The notes: generated from the letters alone by a model not told the origin. DNA of 57,210 bases from Alphaproteobacteria bacterium (GCA_009920665.1 RFZL01000011.1:1-57210); one strand, 5' to 3'. Positions 34,074 through 43,901 are shown, counted from the stretch's first letter. Numbers and translations are program-made.

Positions 34074-35516
34074 ATGCCATCCGGACACAGAAAACAGTCA
34101 ACGCGTCACGGTGAGCCTGCCGAGGCCGCCGACACGCCTGATCGCCGTGATGACGGGGACCGGCTTGCCGCCCTTTACGGGCTGACGCCAAAGGTTGAGT
34201 CGGCGATTGTCGCCGCCATCAGTGCCGGGGCGGATGACCGCGCGCGCGCGCTTGTCGCGCCGCTTCACCCGGCCGACCAGGCCGATCTGCTGGAACGGCT
34301 TCCGGCACCGCAGGCGGCGTCGCTTGTGCGAACGCTTGGTGATGGGCTGGATGCGGAAACGCTTGCCTTTCTTGACGAGAATACGCGCGACGAGATTGTC
34401 GATGTGATGGGCGTCGCGGCGCTGGCGCGTCAGCTTCCCGACCTCGACACCGATGATGCGGTGAACATCATCGAGGAGCTTGAAGAGGACGAGATCGAGG
34501 ATGTCCTGGCGGCGCTGCCTGCCGAGGATCGCGTCCTGGTCGAGGAAGGTCTTGCCTATCCCGAGGATTCCGCCGGCCGGATGATGCAGCGCGAGATTGT
34601 CACCGTACCGTCATTCTGGACCGTCGGGCAGACCATCGATTTCCTGCGCAGCTCACAATTCGGCGATACGGATTTCTATCTCATCTTCGTTGTCGACCCG
34701 GTGCGAAGCCCGATTGGCGAGATCAGCCTTGGCAAGCTTCTCTGTACGCCGCGGCCGCGCCGTGTCGGCGAGATCATGCAGGGCGATTTCCGCAAGATCC
34801 CGGCGGATATGGACCAGGAAGAGGTGGCGATCCTGTTCCGTCGCTATGGCATGGTCAGCGCGCCGGTGGTTGACGAGCATGGACGCCTGATCGGGGTCAT
34901 CACCATCGATGATGTGATCGGCGTCATTGACGAGGAGGCCGAGGAGGATCTGATGGCGCTGGCCGGGGTTGGCGATTCGAATGTCCGGTCCAGCCTGTGG
35001 GAGACGCTTCAGGGTCGCAGTTCCTGGCTGCTGATCAATCTGCTAACGGCGATTGTCGCCTCGGCTGTGATCGGCCTGTTCGATGCCACCATCGAACGCC
35101 TTGTCGCGCTGGCGGTGCTGATGCCGATCGTCGCCTCGATGGGTGGCAATGCCGGCACGCAGACCGTGACAGTCGCCGTGCGGGCGCTGGCGCTGCGCCA
35201 GATTGACCGCGACGCGGCCGCCAGCTTTGTACGGCGCGAGCTGATCGTGGCCGTGCTGAACGGCATTGTCTTTGCCGTCCTTGCGGCCAGCATTTCCTTT
35301 CTCTGGTTCCGTGACCAGGACATTGCGGCGGTGATGGCGGTGGCGATGTTCGCCAATCTGGTTGTGGCCGGCCTCAGCGGCACGCTGGTGCCGCTCGGGC
35401 TGGTGCGGGTCGGTGTCGATCCGGCGGTGGCATCCAGCGTTTTCATCACGACGATCACCGATGTTGTCGGTTTTTTCGTGTTTCTTGGCCTCGCCGCCCT
35501 ATATTTAATTCCATAA
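34074..35516 (+). CDS. mgtE: Magnesium transporter MgtE
   Basis: A 480-residue Mg2+ channel. It has an N-terminal superhelical domain with IIEELEEDEIEDVLAALP, a CBS pair (EIVTVPSFWTVGQTIDFLR and GEIMQGDFRKIPADMD...LIGVITIDDVIGVI), and five C-terminal helices with the pore motif MGGNAGTQTVTVAVRALAL. The acidic cytoplasmic face senses Mg2+ and closes the gate. The ATG at 34074 follows AAGGAC. There is no coupling to the upstream regulator (190-base gap). Confidence 0.95.
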   Translation: MPSGHRKQSTRHGEPAEAADTPDRRDDGDRLAALYGLTPKVESAIVAAISAGADDRARALVAPLHPADQADLLERLPAPQAASLVRTLGDGLDAETLAFLDENTRDEIVDVMGVAALARQLPDLDTDDAVNIIEELEEDEIEDVLAALPAEDRVLVEEGLAYPEDSAGRMMQREIVTVPSFWTVGQTIDFLRSSQFGDTDFYLIFVVDPVRSPIGEISLGKLLCTPRPRRVGEIMQGDFRKIPADMDQEEVAILFRRYGMVSAPVVDEHGRLIGVITIDDVIGVIDEEAEEDLMALAGVGDSNVRSSLWETLQGRSSWLLINLLTAIVASAVIGLFDATIERLVALAVLMPIVASMGGNAGTQTVTVAVRALALRQIDRDAAASFVRRELIVAVLNGIVFAVLAASISFLWFRDQDIAAVMAVAMFANLVVAGLSGTLVPLGLVRVGVDPAVASSVFITTITDVVGFFVFLGLAALYLIP

Positions 35517-35581
35517 CGCATCTGCTTTCATTGACCTTACCTGCCGCCCGGCGGCTGTCTGTTGCGCAAGGATGATCCGGC

Positions 35582-36001
35582 ATGACCGTGCATCTGAAGA
35601 AATTGTCCGTCGGATCGGAATCGCTTGCCAGCCTGCGGCAATGGCAGGTGATGCGGCGCGAGGCCGGGCAGGAACTGATGCATGTCACCCGCAACACACC
35701 GCGCCGCGCCGCAGAAGTTCTTGATGGCGGCAGCATGTTCTGGGTGATCAAGGGGGTGATGTGCGCACGCCAGCCCATTCGGGAATTGCGAAGCATGCAG
35801 CGGGCCGATGGCAAGCCGGCATGCGGTATCGTGCTGGCCCCTGAACTTGTCGCGGTCGAGCCGATACGGGTGCGGATTTTCCAGGGCTGGCGCTATCTTG
35901 AGACAAAGGACGCGCCAAAGGATTTGCCGGTGACCGATGAGGGTGACGAGACAATGCCGCCCGAACTGGTCGCCGAGCTGCGCGAGCTGGGCCTGTTATA
36001 G
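35582..36001 (+). CDS. DUF1489 family protein
   Basis: A 139-residue protein of the alphaproteobacterial DUF1489 family, with characteristic segments LKKLSVGSESLASLRQWQ, HVTRNTPRRAAE, GSMFWVIKG and FQGWRYL. Function is unknown. It starts 65 bases after mgtE. A run of 17-bp tandem repeats begins five bases beyond its stop. Confidence 0.85.
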   Translation: MTVHLKKLSVGSESLASLRQWQVMRREAGQELMHVTRNTPRRAAEVLDGGSMFWVIKGVMCARQPIRELRSMQRADGKPACGIVLAPELVAVEPIRVRIFQGWRYLETKDAPKDLPVTDEGDETMPPELVAELRELGLL

Positions 36002-36006
36002 GAACG

Positions 36007-36054
36007 GGCCCGGCGACAGGATAGGCCCGGCGACAGGATAGGCCCGGCGACAGG
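36007..36054. repeat. Tandem repeat, 17-bp unit x 2.8, just after a stop codon
   Basis: GGCCCGGCGACAGGATA occurs at 36007-36023 and 36024-36040, with a partial third copy at 36041-36054. It fills almost the whole gap between the DUF1489 gene and the convergent small gene. The copies are identical, implying recent duplication. Confidence 0.92.
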
Positions 36055-36064
36055 TAGGGTGGCG

Positions 36065-36274
36065 TCAGTTGCCTTCCTTGGCAAAGGTCACCGCGAACAT
36101 CGGATTGCCGTCAAACAGCACTTCCCGCTTCGGGCCGTTCATCCGCTCGAACCGCTGCATGCTGATCGGGCCGACCATGCGGTAACCTTCCGATGCCAGG
36201 TTGCGGCGGTGAAATTCGAGTGCCGCAGCTTCGAAACTTTCGGCAATGATGGTAATGCGGTCGTCTTCGCTCAT
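36065..36274 (-). CDS. Small protein of unknown function
   Basis: A 69-residue protein (MSEDDRITIIAESFEAAALE at the start) with a predicted alpha/beta pattern and no signal or membrane helix. GAGGA lies about 6 bases upstream of the ATG at 36274, which supports this start over the frame's first Met at 36307. Not recognised as a named family, but the segment RNLASEGYRMVG and FDGNPMFAVTF look conserved rather than random. Confidence 0.6.
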   Translation of the reverse strand: MSEDDRITIIAESFEAAALEFHRRNLASEGYRMVGPISMQRFERMNGPKREVLFDGNPMFAVTFAKEGN

Positions 36275-36373
36275 GGTCGTCCTCTCGGTGGAGTGGTCTG
36301 TTTCCACGCGGCGAATATGGCAGAGCCGCGCCGGTTTGTCAGTCCCTTTGTCACTGCTCTGGTCAGAAGCATG

Positions 36374-36874
36374 TCAATTGCGGCGACGCCAGTCCCAGGG
36401 CGCCTCGAATACGCCGGCCCAGACCCCGCGTCCGTGATCGCGCGCGGTTGTTTCAGCGGCAACATAATCGGTGCTGTAACGCCGATAGGCAAGGGCAAGG
36501 CCGTTTTCAACAAGATGTTCGGCTATGTCAGTACTGCCGGCGAAACAGCGCATGATTAACCGGCCATAGCGGTCGACATCCTTCAGAATGCAGCGCAGAG
36601 GTGCCGTCGTGGCGATCTCGGCCATCGCATCGCGGGCGGCGCGGCCGCAAGGCCAGGGTGCGCCGGTGCTGTCGGCGCAAGTCTGTTTCAATTCCGGCGC
36701 GTCGATCCCGTGAAGGCGAATTTTCAGCGGACCGCTTCGCAGGGAATCACCGTCGCTGACGCGGGTGACAGACAGTTCACCCTGAATTGAGAATGGCTGC
36801 TCCGCGGCGGCAACAGGCTGGATGACCGCCTGCAGCAGCAGAAGGGTGGTGATGATCAGGGTCGGTTTTTTCAT
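36374..36874 (-). CDS. Secreted thermonuclease-family (SNase) protein
   Basis: A 166-residue protein with a Sec signal peptide (residues 1-24) and a staphylococcal-nuclease fold: VSDGDSL, KIRLHGIDAPELKQTC with the catalytic Arg and acidic residues, and DRYGRLIMRCF. The C-terminal WAGVFEAPWDWRR is typical of the family. It is probably a periplasmic or extracellular nuclease for DNA/RNA breakdown and phosphate or nucleoside salvage (inference). Four cysteines could form disulphides. Confidence 0.88.
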   Translation of the reverse strand: MKKPTLIITTLLLLQAVIQPVAAAEQPFSIQGELSVTRVSDGDSLRSGPLKIRLHGIDAPELKQTCADSTGAPWPCGRAARDAMAEIATTAPLRCILKDVDRYGRLIMRCFAGSTDIAEHLVENGLALAYRRYSTDYVAAETTARDHGRGVWAGVFEAPWDWRRRN

Positions 36875-36982
36875 AAGAAAAAACTAATGTAATAGGCTGA
36901 TACCATCCAGACATAAAAGCAGACCTGTCGGCACCGCGCGTCCCGCCAAGGGATGATCGACAAGGTTCAATTGATGTGGGAT

Positions 36983-37050
36983 CAGTCGATATAGGGCCGT
37001 CAGTCGATATAGGGCCGTCAGTCGATATAGGGCCGTCAGTCGATATAGGG
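36983..37050. repeat. Tandem repeat, 18-bp unit x 3.8, copying a gene end with its stop codon
   Basis: The unit CAGTCGATATAGGGCCGT occurs at 36983-37000, 37001-37018 and 37019-37036, with a partial copy at 37037-37050. On the minus strand each copy reads as Pro-Tyr-Ile-Asp-stop, the last codons of the MFS gene. The stop has therefore been duplicated in frame three times downstream of the real one. Confidence 0.92.
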
Positions 37051-38328
37051 ATTATCGTGGAACGGGTCGTCCTCCTCGTCCTCCTCGTCGCTGCCGGAAA
37101 TCCATTCCGCTTCCGGGTTCAGCGTCGCGGCAATGGCGCTCGAGGATTCGGGAATGGCCACGAACGGACCCTGTGCCAGATTCGGTACGGCGGCGCGGCG
37201 GGTCATCCGGAACAGCGCGAAGCCGGCGATCATTAGCTGGATGGCTGTCACCAGGATGAAAAAGCTGGTGACGCCGAAATATTCAAGCGACAGCGCCGCC
37301 AGCGGTGATCCGATGACCGCGCCGGCGCCATTGATCATGACAAGGCCCGAGGCCGCCGCCACCATCTGGCTTGGTGTCAGGAAGTCGTTGCCATGCGCGA
37401 TGCACAGTGAATAGAGCGGGAACAGCGAGCCGCCATAGACAAGCATGCAGACAAGCAGCAGCGCGAAATCGGCGCGGCCGAACAATGCCGCCATGGCCGC
37501 GGCGCCGGCCCCCATCACGGCGACGCCGAAGATCACCATGCGGCGGTCGAACCGGTCCGAGAGCCGCCCCACCGGATATTGCAGGATCAGCGCGCCGATC
37601 ACCGGCGCCGTCATGAAATAGCCGACCTCGGCATTGCTGAGGCCAATTGACAGGCCATAGACAGCCCCCATGCCGAACAGTATCGAGACGGCCACGCCGT
37701 TGATGCCAAGCCCGACAACGGCCAGGGGCGAGACCTGCAACAGGCGGCGCAGGCTCATCCGCTCGGGCTCCTCGAAGGCCGGTGCCTTGCCGACCGACAG
37801 CAGCACCGGCACGACCGCGACCGACACCAGCACCGAGGCAAGAAGAAACAGGCCGATGCTGTTCTCGCCGCCAACGCCGATCATCAGCTGGCCGATAGCC
37901 AGCCCGCCCATCGAGACGATCATGTAGAGCGACAGCATCTGGCCCCGTGTCTCGTTGGTCGACTGGTCGTTCAGCCAGCTTTCGCAGACGATATACATGC
38001 CGGCAAAGCAGAAACCGGTAAGGATGCGCATCAGCGCCCAGACCAGTGGATTGACAAGCGCCGCCACCACCAGGACGGCGGCCGAGGCCAGCGCCGCCAT
38101 GGCGCCGAAAACACGTACATGCCCGACATTGTCGAGCATCCGTGGCACCAGAATGGAGCCGCAGAAAATGCCCAGGAAATACCCCGCCATTACAAAGCCG
38201 GTGGTGATTTTGGAAAATCCGGCCTCGGTCGCCTCGGTGCCGAGCAGAACGACCTGCAGCCCGTTGCCGGACATGATCAGCAACAGGCCAAAAAACAGTG
38301 TCCATGATGCCAAGGCGGATCTCAGCAT
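37036..38328 (-). CDS. MFS transporter (UMF/YcaD-like) with acidic C-terminal tail
   Basis: A 430-residue twelve-helix major facilitator protein. The N-terminal half contains GFVMAGYFLGIFCGSILVPRM and YIVCESWLNDQSTNETRGQ. The second half begins LLQVSPLAVVGLG and includes LQYPVGRLSDRFDRR, the MFS A-like loop. YcaD-like proteins of this kind have no proven substrate. The C-terminus is strongly acidic (SGSDEEDEEDDPFHDNPYID). Its stop codon lies in the 18-bp repeat array. It is separated from glnE by about 210 bases with no recognised feature. Confidence 0.85.
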   Translation of the reverse strand: MLRSALASWTLFFGLLLIMSGNGLQVVLLGTEATEAGFSKITTGFVMAGYFLGIFCGSILVPRMLDNVGHVRVFGAMAALASAAVLVVAALVNPLVWALMRILTGFCFAGMYIVCESWLNDQSTNETRGQMLSLYMIVSMGGLAIGQLMIGVGGENSIGLFLLASVLVSVAVVPVLLSVGKAPAFEEPERMSLRRLLQVSPLAVVGLGINGVAVSILFGMGAVYGLSIGLSNAEVGYFMTAPVIGALILQYPVGRLSDRFDRRMVIFGVAVMGAGAAAMAALFGRADFALLLVCMLVYGGSLFPLYSLCIAHGNDFLTPSQMVAAASGLVMINGAGAVIGSPLAALSLEYFGVTSFFILVTAIQLMIAGFALFRMTRRAAVPNLAQGPFVAIPESSSAIAATLNPEAEWISGSDEEDEEDDPFHDNPYID

Positions 38329-38536
38329 GGCGGATCAACAGGTCCCTGTTCAGGTGCCGGAACGGATCCTTCAATCGTGCCCGACACCGGTTTCAAAAAT
38401 GTTATGAAATCTCATCAAACAGCCATGGCCGTATCCGCTCTCTTTGCGACCAAAACATCGCCGCGTCTGTCCAGAAAATTCCGAAAACGGGTCGTTTTGA
38501 CGACAGAGAGGCGAATTTTCAGGGTCTGCGGGACAC

Positions 38537-41485
38537 TCAACCTTCTGGCAGGGGAAAAAGCTGGTCGAACAGGACCTCGACCTGCCGCTTGTGGGCATCG
38601 ATGCGCCCCCGCAACGTCTCGAAATCGGGACTGTCGCAGGCGGTGCAGATGAATTGCCGGGCCGCCGCGGACAGCGCCCGCGGGTCGGTCGCGCTGGTGC
38701 CGACCACAAAGCGCAGCGCGTGATGCAGGTCGGCATAGAGGTTTTCCGCCGCGCCAAGCGCCTCGGCATCCTCAGGGGCCAGACGGCCGGCCTCGACGAG
38801 GCGCTCGAGAACGGCGTCCGCCGGCCATGCCGCATTGCTGAACAGATCGGCATTCAGCAGCCGCAGCGCCTGGATCAGGAGGTCAAGCTCGCCGATGCCG
38901 CCGGGGTGCTTTCGCAACTGCCATTCATCGGCATCGCCATAGCTGGCGCGGAGCCGGCGGCGCATGTCGTGAAGCGGTGGCCCGATGGTATCGATCGGCA
39001 GCGCGGTGGTGCGGGTCGCTGCCAGGCTGTCGATCAACGCCGCGCCGCACGCCGCCGCCGGGGTCACCAGCCGCGCCTTGCCAAGCGCCAGCTTTTCCCA
39101 GAGCCAGGCCTCGTTATGGTAATAGGCGTTCAGCCGCGCCAGTGACGGGGCAAGCCCGGATTTCTCGCCATCGGGGCGCAGCCGTAAATCGATGGTGAAC
39201 AGCTTGCCTTCGCCTGTCGCCCCGCCAAGCCAGTTCGCCAGTGTCTGCGCCAGCCGGGTGAAATAGCTGCTGGCACTGAGGCGGCGCTGGCCATCGCCGA
39301 TGCCGGTTGAGCCTGCCTCTGTCGGGGCGTCCCAGACAAAGACCAGGTCAAGATCGGAGGTGGCTGTCAGGTCGCCAAGCCCAAGCCGGCCCATGGCAAG
39401 CACCGCAAGATCGCCCTCGATGCTCCCGTGACGGCGCTGCATGTCGGCGATGGCCAGATCGCGGGTGACGCGGATGGCGGCCTCGGCGATGTCGGCTAGG
39501 GCGGTGCCGAGCGCCCGCCGGTCCGCAACGCCGCTGAGATGCTGCACCTCGGCCCGAAATTGCCGCTCGCGGGTGACCCGCGTCACTGTATCAAGCGCCA
39601 GTTCGGTCGGCTGGCCGGCGATGGTGGTGCGAAGTTCCTCCTCCAGAATGGCGGTCGCGGGAAGCGGTTCGAAGAAGGCGGCGAAAAGCACCAGGTCGAA
39701 CAGCATCGGATGACGCCGCAACCTTTCGCCAAGCCGCGGCGAGAGAACAAGGATGTCACCAAGAAGACGCGTGAGGTCGCGATTGTGATCAAGTAATGAA
39801 AAAATCTGAACGCTGGCGGGCAGGCCTTCAACGAAGCCGGCGAAGGCGGCAAAGGCAGAGTCGGCGTCCTTGGCGCCTGACAGGTGCGACAGCATTGGCG
39901 GCATGATCCGCGACAACAGGGTGCGGGCCCGCTCGCCGCGGGTGGCGGCAATCCGGCCGGCCATCCAGCCTGACAGGACGGCGGCGATGTCGGCCGGCCG
40001 CCGGAAGCCGCGTGCCTCCAGCCAGGCGGCAAGCCTGTCCTCATCATCGAACAGCGGCGCGTCACCAGGATCAGCGCCAGCAGCCATTGCCGGATCGTCG
40101 CCGGTCGCGTCGGCGCCTTCGTCCGCGGTCTCGTCGAACAGCCGGTGTGATGTATGGCGCGCGACCTCGTCGAGAATGGCGGTGAGTGCGGCAAGAAAGC
40201 TCCCGGCCCCGTCATGCCCCATGAACCGCGCCACCTCGTCAATGCCCTCCCTCGTTCTCGGCAGCATGTGTGTCTGCGCGTCCGCGATCATCTGCAGGCG
40301 ATGTTCGGCACGGCGTAGCGCCAGATACAGCGCGCCAAGCCGTTCGCACTGTTTGCCGGTGATCCAGCTTTCGGCCGCTAGCGCCCGCAGCGCCGGCAAT
40401 GTGCTGCCGACCCGAAGTGCCGGTGCCCGGCCGCCGCCGACAAGCTGCAGCACATGCGTCAGGAATTCGATGCTGCGGATGCCGTTCGGGCCGGTCTTCA
40501 GGTTGTAGCCCTCCCAGCCGAGGCCGGTGGCCGGGCGGCGCAGCATCATCTTCATATCGTCCATAACGGTGTAGTCGAGCGTGCGCCGCCAGATGAAAGG
40601 CTGCAGTTCGGTCAGAAAATTCCGGCCCATCTCAGGGTCGCCGGCAATCGGCCGGGCACGGATGAAGGCGGCCCGTTCCCAGGTGCGCGCGATCGATTCA
40701 TAATAGCCGATGGCCGCTTCGCGCTGGATGCTGACGGCGGTGGCGCCGGGGTCGGGGCGAAGCCGCAGATCGACCCGCCAGCCAATGCCGTCCCGTGTCG
40801 CTGTCGACAGCAGCCTGACAAGTCCGCGCGCCATCTCGACATAGAAGCGCTGGCTTGTGTTACCGTCAGGCAGGGGATTGTCGATGGGGTCGTGAAGCAG
40901 GACAAGGTCGATGTCCGATGAATAGTTCAACTCGCCCGCTCCAAGCTTGCCAAGCGCCAGCACGGTCCAGCCACAGCCTGCACCGCCATGCCATGCCGGG
41001 GCGTCGGCGTTGGTAATTTGCCGCCGCCGCGCGGCGTCGCGGAACAGCCATGTCACGGCGCAGCGCACCGCAGCATCGGCGGCGTCACTCAGCCACCGCA
41101 TCTGCGATTCGATATCGTCTGAGTCGGCCATGTCGGCCAACGCCACACAAAGAGCGCTGCGCTGGCGCAGGCGACGCAGTGCCGCCATCATCTGCGGCTC
41201 GTCGGTCAGCCTGATGGCGTCGGTTTCGCAGGCCTCGATGGCACGGCCGATCGCGGCCGCACCGCCGCCGCGGGTGGCGCTGGCCAGAAGGTCGGGATGC
41301 GCGCGCGCCAGGGTCTGCAGATGCCGCGAATGGGCGAATATGGCGGCATGCTGTGCTGGCGTCAGCCCCGAATCGGGCGCTTGCTGGCCGGCCCAGTCGG
41401 TCAGTTCGGGAAGAATGGCCGCATGGCCGGCAAGCGGCAGCGCGCTGCCGGCAACCGGCAGAGATGTGTGTGGTGCCTTCGTCAT
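38537..41485 (-). CDS. glnE: Bifunctional glutamine synthetase adenylyltransferase/deadenylase
   Basis: A 982-residue enzyme that adenylylates and deadenylylates glutamine synthetase in response to P-II. It has two nucleotidyltransferase domains: the N-terminal deadenylase with GKLGAGELNYSSDIDLVLLHD, and the C-terminal adenylylase with GRLGLGDLTATSDLDLVFVWD. Each is followed by helical GlnD-like regions. The start at 41485 (MTKAPHTSLP) avoids an extension running toward the MATE gene. With glnK-amtB in the same window, the local nitrogen-control set is well represented. Confidence 0.93.
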   Translation of the reverse strand: MTKAPHTSLPVAGSALPLAGHAAILPELTDWAGQQAPDSGLTPAQHAAIFAHSRHLQTLARAHPDLLASATRGGGAAAIGRAIEACETDAIRLTDEPQMMAALRRLRQRSALCVALADMADSDDIESQMRWLSDAADAAVRCAVTWLFRDAARRRQITNADAPAWHGGAGCGWTVLALGKLGAGELNYSSDIDLVLLHDPIDNPLPDGNTSQRFYVEMARGLVRLLSTATRDGIGWRVDLRLRPDPGATAVSIQREAAIGYYESIARTWERAAFIRARPIAGDPEMGRNFLTELQPFIWRRTLDYTVMDDMKMMLRRPATGLGWEGYNLKTGPNGIRSIEFLTHVLQLVGGGRAPALRVGSTLPALRALAAESWITGKQCERLGALYLALRRAEHRLQMIADAQTHMLPRTREGIDEVARFMGHDGAGSFLAALTAILDEVARHTSHRLFDETADEGADATGDDPAMAAGADPGDAPLFDDEDRLAAWLEARGFRRPADIAAVLSGWMAGRIAATRGERARTLLSRIMPPMLSHLSGAKDADSAFAAFAGFVEGLPASVQIFSLLDHNRDLTRLLGDILVLSPRLGERLRRHPMLFDLVLFAAFFEPLPATAILEEELRTTIAGQPTELALDTVTRVTRERQFRAEVQHLSGVADRRALGTALADIAEAAIRVTRDLAIADMQRRHGSIEGDLAVLAMGRLGLGDLTATSDLDLVFVWDAPTEAGSTGIGDGQRRLSASSYFTRLAQTLANWLGGATGEGKLFTIDLRLRPDGEKSGLAPSLARLNAYYHNEAWLWEKLALGKARLVTPAAACGAALIDSLAATRTTALPIDTIGPPLHDMRRRLRASYGDADEWQLRKHPGGIGELDLLIQALRLLNADLFSNAAWPADAVLERLVEAGRLAPEDAEALGAAENLYADLHHALRFVVGTSATDPRALSAAARQFICTACDSPDFETLRGRIDAHKRQVEVLFDQLFPLPEG

Positions 41486-41559
41486 CGGGATGAGAATAAC
41501 CAAAGCAGGGTGTTTGGCAAAATGCAGGTGACCGTTCTGTTGTGAGGTAGTGACATCCT

Positions 41560-42957
41560 TCAGGCGGCGAGGATCTGCCCGCCATCCCGAACCCGTCGCA
41601 TCGCCCGCCACATGCGCAGGCTGAGGATGATGGCCGCCACTGTCAGCCCCAGCGCCAGCCCGCCCCATATCCCGGTCGGTCCCATGCCGAAGGTGAAGCC
41701 GAAGACAGCGCCGGCGCCAACGCCGGTGATCCAGAAGCTGGCGATGGCAATGGTCCCGGGGATACGGGTGTCATTGAGCCCGCGCAGGATCGACATGGCG
41801 ATGGCCTGCAGCCCGTCCGGCACCTGGAACAGCGCCGTCAGCACCATCATCGGCAAGGCCAGCGCCATGACTTCGGCGAACATCGCATCGCCGCTGTCGA
41901 GAAAGATGCCGACAAGGGTCCGCGGCCAGATCAGCAGGATCAGCGTTGTGACCAGCGTTGCCCCGATGCCGAGCCAGAAGCTGGCACCGGCGCTTCGCGA
42001 CAGGTTCAGACGATCGCCGGCACCGGCGAAATTGCCGATCCGGATGGTGCTGGCCTGAGCAATCGCGATCGGCACCATGAAGAACACCGCCGCCAGCTGG
42101 TTGGTGATCGCCGCTGCTGCCAGACCGGCGGTGCTGAACAGCCCGATCAGGAAGGTCACGGCGATGAACATGCCGGCCTCGGCGACAATGGTCAGGCCAA
42201 TCGGCACCCCGATGCGAAGCAACCGCATGGTCAGGCCCCAATCCATCACCCACAACCGGCGGAAGGGGCTGCCATGCCGGAAGGGTGGCACCATGGCGAT
42301 ATAGGTGACAAGCCCGCCGCAGAGCAGCACATAGACAATCGAGGTTGCCAGTGCGACGCCGGCGAGCCCCATAGCCGGAAACGGGCCGATTCCGGACACG
42401 AACGCCTCGTTCAGGCCGATATTGACGGCAAGCGCCAGCAGCACGGCGATGACCTGCGGCAGCGGTCGCTGGTGCGAGATGATATATTGTCTCAGCACAA
42501 AGGACAGGAACATGAAGGGCATGCCGAAGCTCGACCAGATCAGGAACGGCTCGCCAATTCGCGCCAGCTCGGGATCCTGTCCCAGCGCCACCAACACCTC
42601 CTCGCCGACAAACAGCAATGGCACCGTGATCATGCCAAGCGCGAAGGCGACCGCCATGCCCTGGCGAAAGGCGCGGCGCACCTGGCGTTCATCGCCGGCA
42701 CCAATGCCCTGTGCGACCAGCGGGCCGACAGCAAGTGAAATGCCAAGCGCCAGAAAATACAGTGGCTGGTAATAGCGCGACGCCAACGCGCCGGCGGCAA
42801 GGCTGACACTGTCGATCTGTCCCATGGCGATGGTATCGCTCGTCCAGATGCCGATTGTCGCCAGCTGCCCGATGACCAGCGGTGCCGCGAGCCGCGCGTT
42901 CCAGCGCAGATGGTCGCGCCAGCTGATGGCGGGCTGGCGCCGGTCGCTCTGATCCAT
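41560..42957 (-). CDS. MATE-family efflux transporter (NorM type)
   Basis: A 465-residue twelve-helix MATE exporter. Typical segments are PLVIGQLATIGIWTSDTIAMGQ, ISLAVGPLVAQGIGAGDE, FVLRQYIISHQRPLPQ, ITNQLAAVFFMVPIAIAQASTIRIGN and FQVPDGLQAIAMSILRGLND. Such pumps expel cationic drugs or metabolites using Na+ or H+ gradients. The start at 42957 follows AGGGGAC; the longer frame upstream is hydrophilic and not conserved. It precedes glnE by 74 bases on the same strand. Confidence 0.9.
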   Translation of the reverse strand: MDQSDRRQPAISWRDHLRWNARLAAPLVIGQLATIGIWTSDTIAMGQIDSVSLAAGALASRYYQPLYFLALGISLAVGPLVAQGIGAGDERQVRRAFRQGMAVAFALGMITVPLLFVGEEVLVALGQDPELARIGEPFLIWSSFGMPFMFLSFVLRQYIISHQRPLPQVIAVLLALAVNIGLNEAFVSGIGPFPAMGLAGVALATSIVYVLLCGGLVTYIAMVPPFRHGSPFRRLWVMDWGLTMRLLRIGVPIGLTIVAEAGMFIAVTFLIGLFSTAGLAAAAITNQLAAVFFMVPIAIAQASTIRIGNFAGAGDRLNLSRSAGASFWLGIGATLVTTLILLIWPRTLVGIFLDSGDAMFAEVMALALPMMVLTALFQVPDGLQAIAMSILRGLNDTRIPGTIAIASFWITGVGAGAVFGFTFGMGPTGIWGGLALGLTVAAIILSLRMWRAMRRVRDGGQILAA

Positions 42958-43085
42958 AAGGTCCCCTGAAGACCGCCGGCGGCGCCGGGCGGAATGCCGA
43001 AGTGTCAAAATGCGTCCAACTGTGGTATCGCGTAGGTTATTGTGGTGCAAGGATTTTGACGGGTTGCCCGTCATGGAAGCGGGAT

Positions 43086-43901
43086 ATGCCAAGGAAGCCA
43101 GCCGGACGATCATCGACACGCGGTCCCTCGGGGCGCAGCTATCGCAATGATACGGGCCTGACACGCCAGCCGAAAAAGATGCGTGGCCGCAAGCCGTCCT
43201 CGCAACGCTGGCTGACGCGCCAGCTGAATGATCCGTTCGTGGCGCAGGCGAAGTCGCGTGGGTTCAGGTCACGCGCGGCGCTGAAGCTGGAACAGATCGA
43301 TGAGCGCTATGAAATCCTGAAGTCCGGCATGGCGATTGTTGATCTGGGCTGCGCCCCCGGCGGCTGGCTGCAGGTGGCGGCCGACCGGATCCGGCTTGGC
43401 AGCGGCAACGGCAAGCTGGTCGGGATCGATCTGCTGGAAACCGATGTGCTGGAGGGGGTTGAAATCTTTGTCGGTGACATGACCGACCCGGTGATGATCG
43501 ATCGGGTGCGCGCTGCTGTCGGTGGCCGCGCCAACGGGGTGATGAGCGACATGGCGGCAGCGACAACAGGCCACCGACCGACCGACCATCTTCGCACGAC
43601 GGCGCTGCTCGAGGCGGCGCTGGATTTTGCCATCGAGGTGCTGGTCGCGGACGGGTTCTTCCTCGCCAAATGTTTCCGCGGCGGTGCCGAGAGAAGCGTA
43701 CTGGAGCTGATGCAGGCCAATTTCCAGACGGTGCGGCATGTCAAACCGGCGGCAAGCCGGCAGGAATCGGTAGAAAGCTATGTTCTTGCCACCGGCTTTC
43801 ACGGGGCTGGCGGGCGGGCTGTCGAAAACCCGGATGACGATCATGATGACGGTCCGGATACGGGGCTACCGGACAGTCCGGGCGGCTATTCGCCGATCTA
43901 G
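43086..43901 (+). CDS. rlmE: 23S rRNA 2'-O-methyltransferase RlmE (FtsJ/RrmJ)
   Basis: A 271-residue methyltransferase that modifies U2552 in the 23S rRNA A-loop during 50S assembly. The SAM motif is VDLGCAPGGWLQVA. The K-D-K-E catalytic tetrad is found in RSRAALKLEQID, SDMAAATTGH, LAKCFRGG and SRQESVESYVLA. It has a basic ~40-residue N-terminal extension (MPRKPAGRSS...) and an acidic C-terminal tail (DDDHDDGPDTG), both longer than in E. coli (209 residues). The start at 43086 keeps the basic extension seen in alphaproteobacterial homologues. Confidence 0.92.
   Translation: MPRKPAGRSSTRGPSGRSYRNDTGLTRQPKKMRGRKPSSQRWLTRQLNDPFVAQAKSRGFRSRAALKLEQIDERYEILKSGMAIVDLGCAPGGWLQVAADRIRLGSGNGKLVGIDLLETDVLEGVEIFVGDMTDPVMIDRVRAAVGGRANGVMSDMAAATTGHRPTDHLRTTALLEAALDFAIEVLVADGFFLAKCFRGGAERSVLELMQANFQTVRHVKPAASRQESVESYVLATGFHGAGGRAVENPDDDHDDGPDTGLPDSPGGYSPI

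Noticed and set aside
36007-37050. Repeat clusters considered as a CRISPR array
   Set aside because: Units of 17-18 bp are contiguous with no unique spacers, and no cas genes are present.
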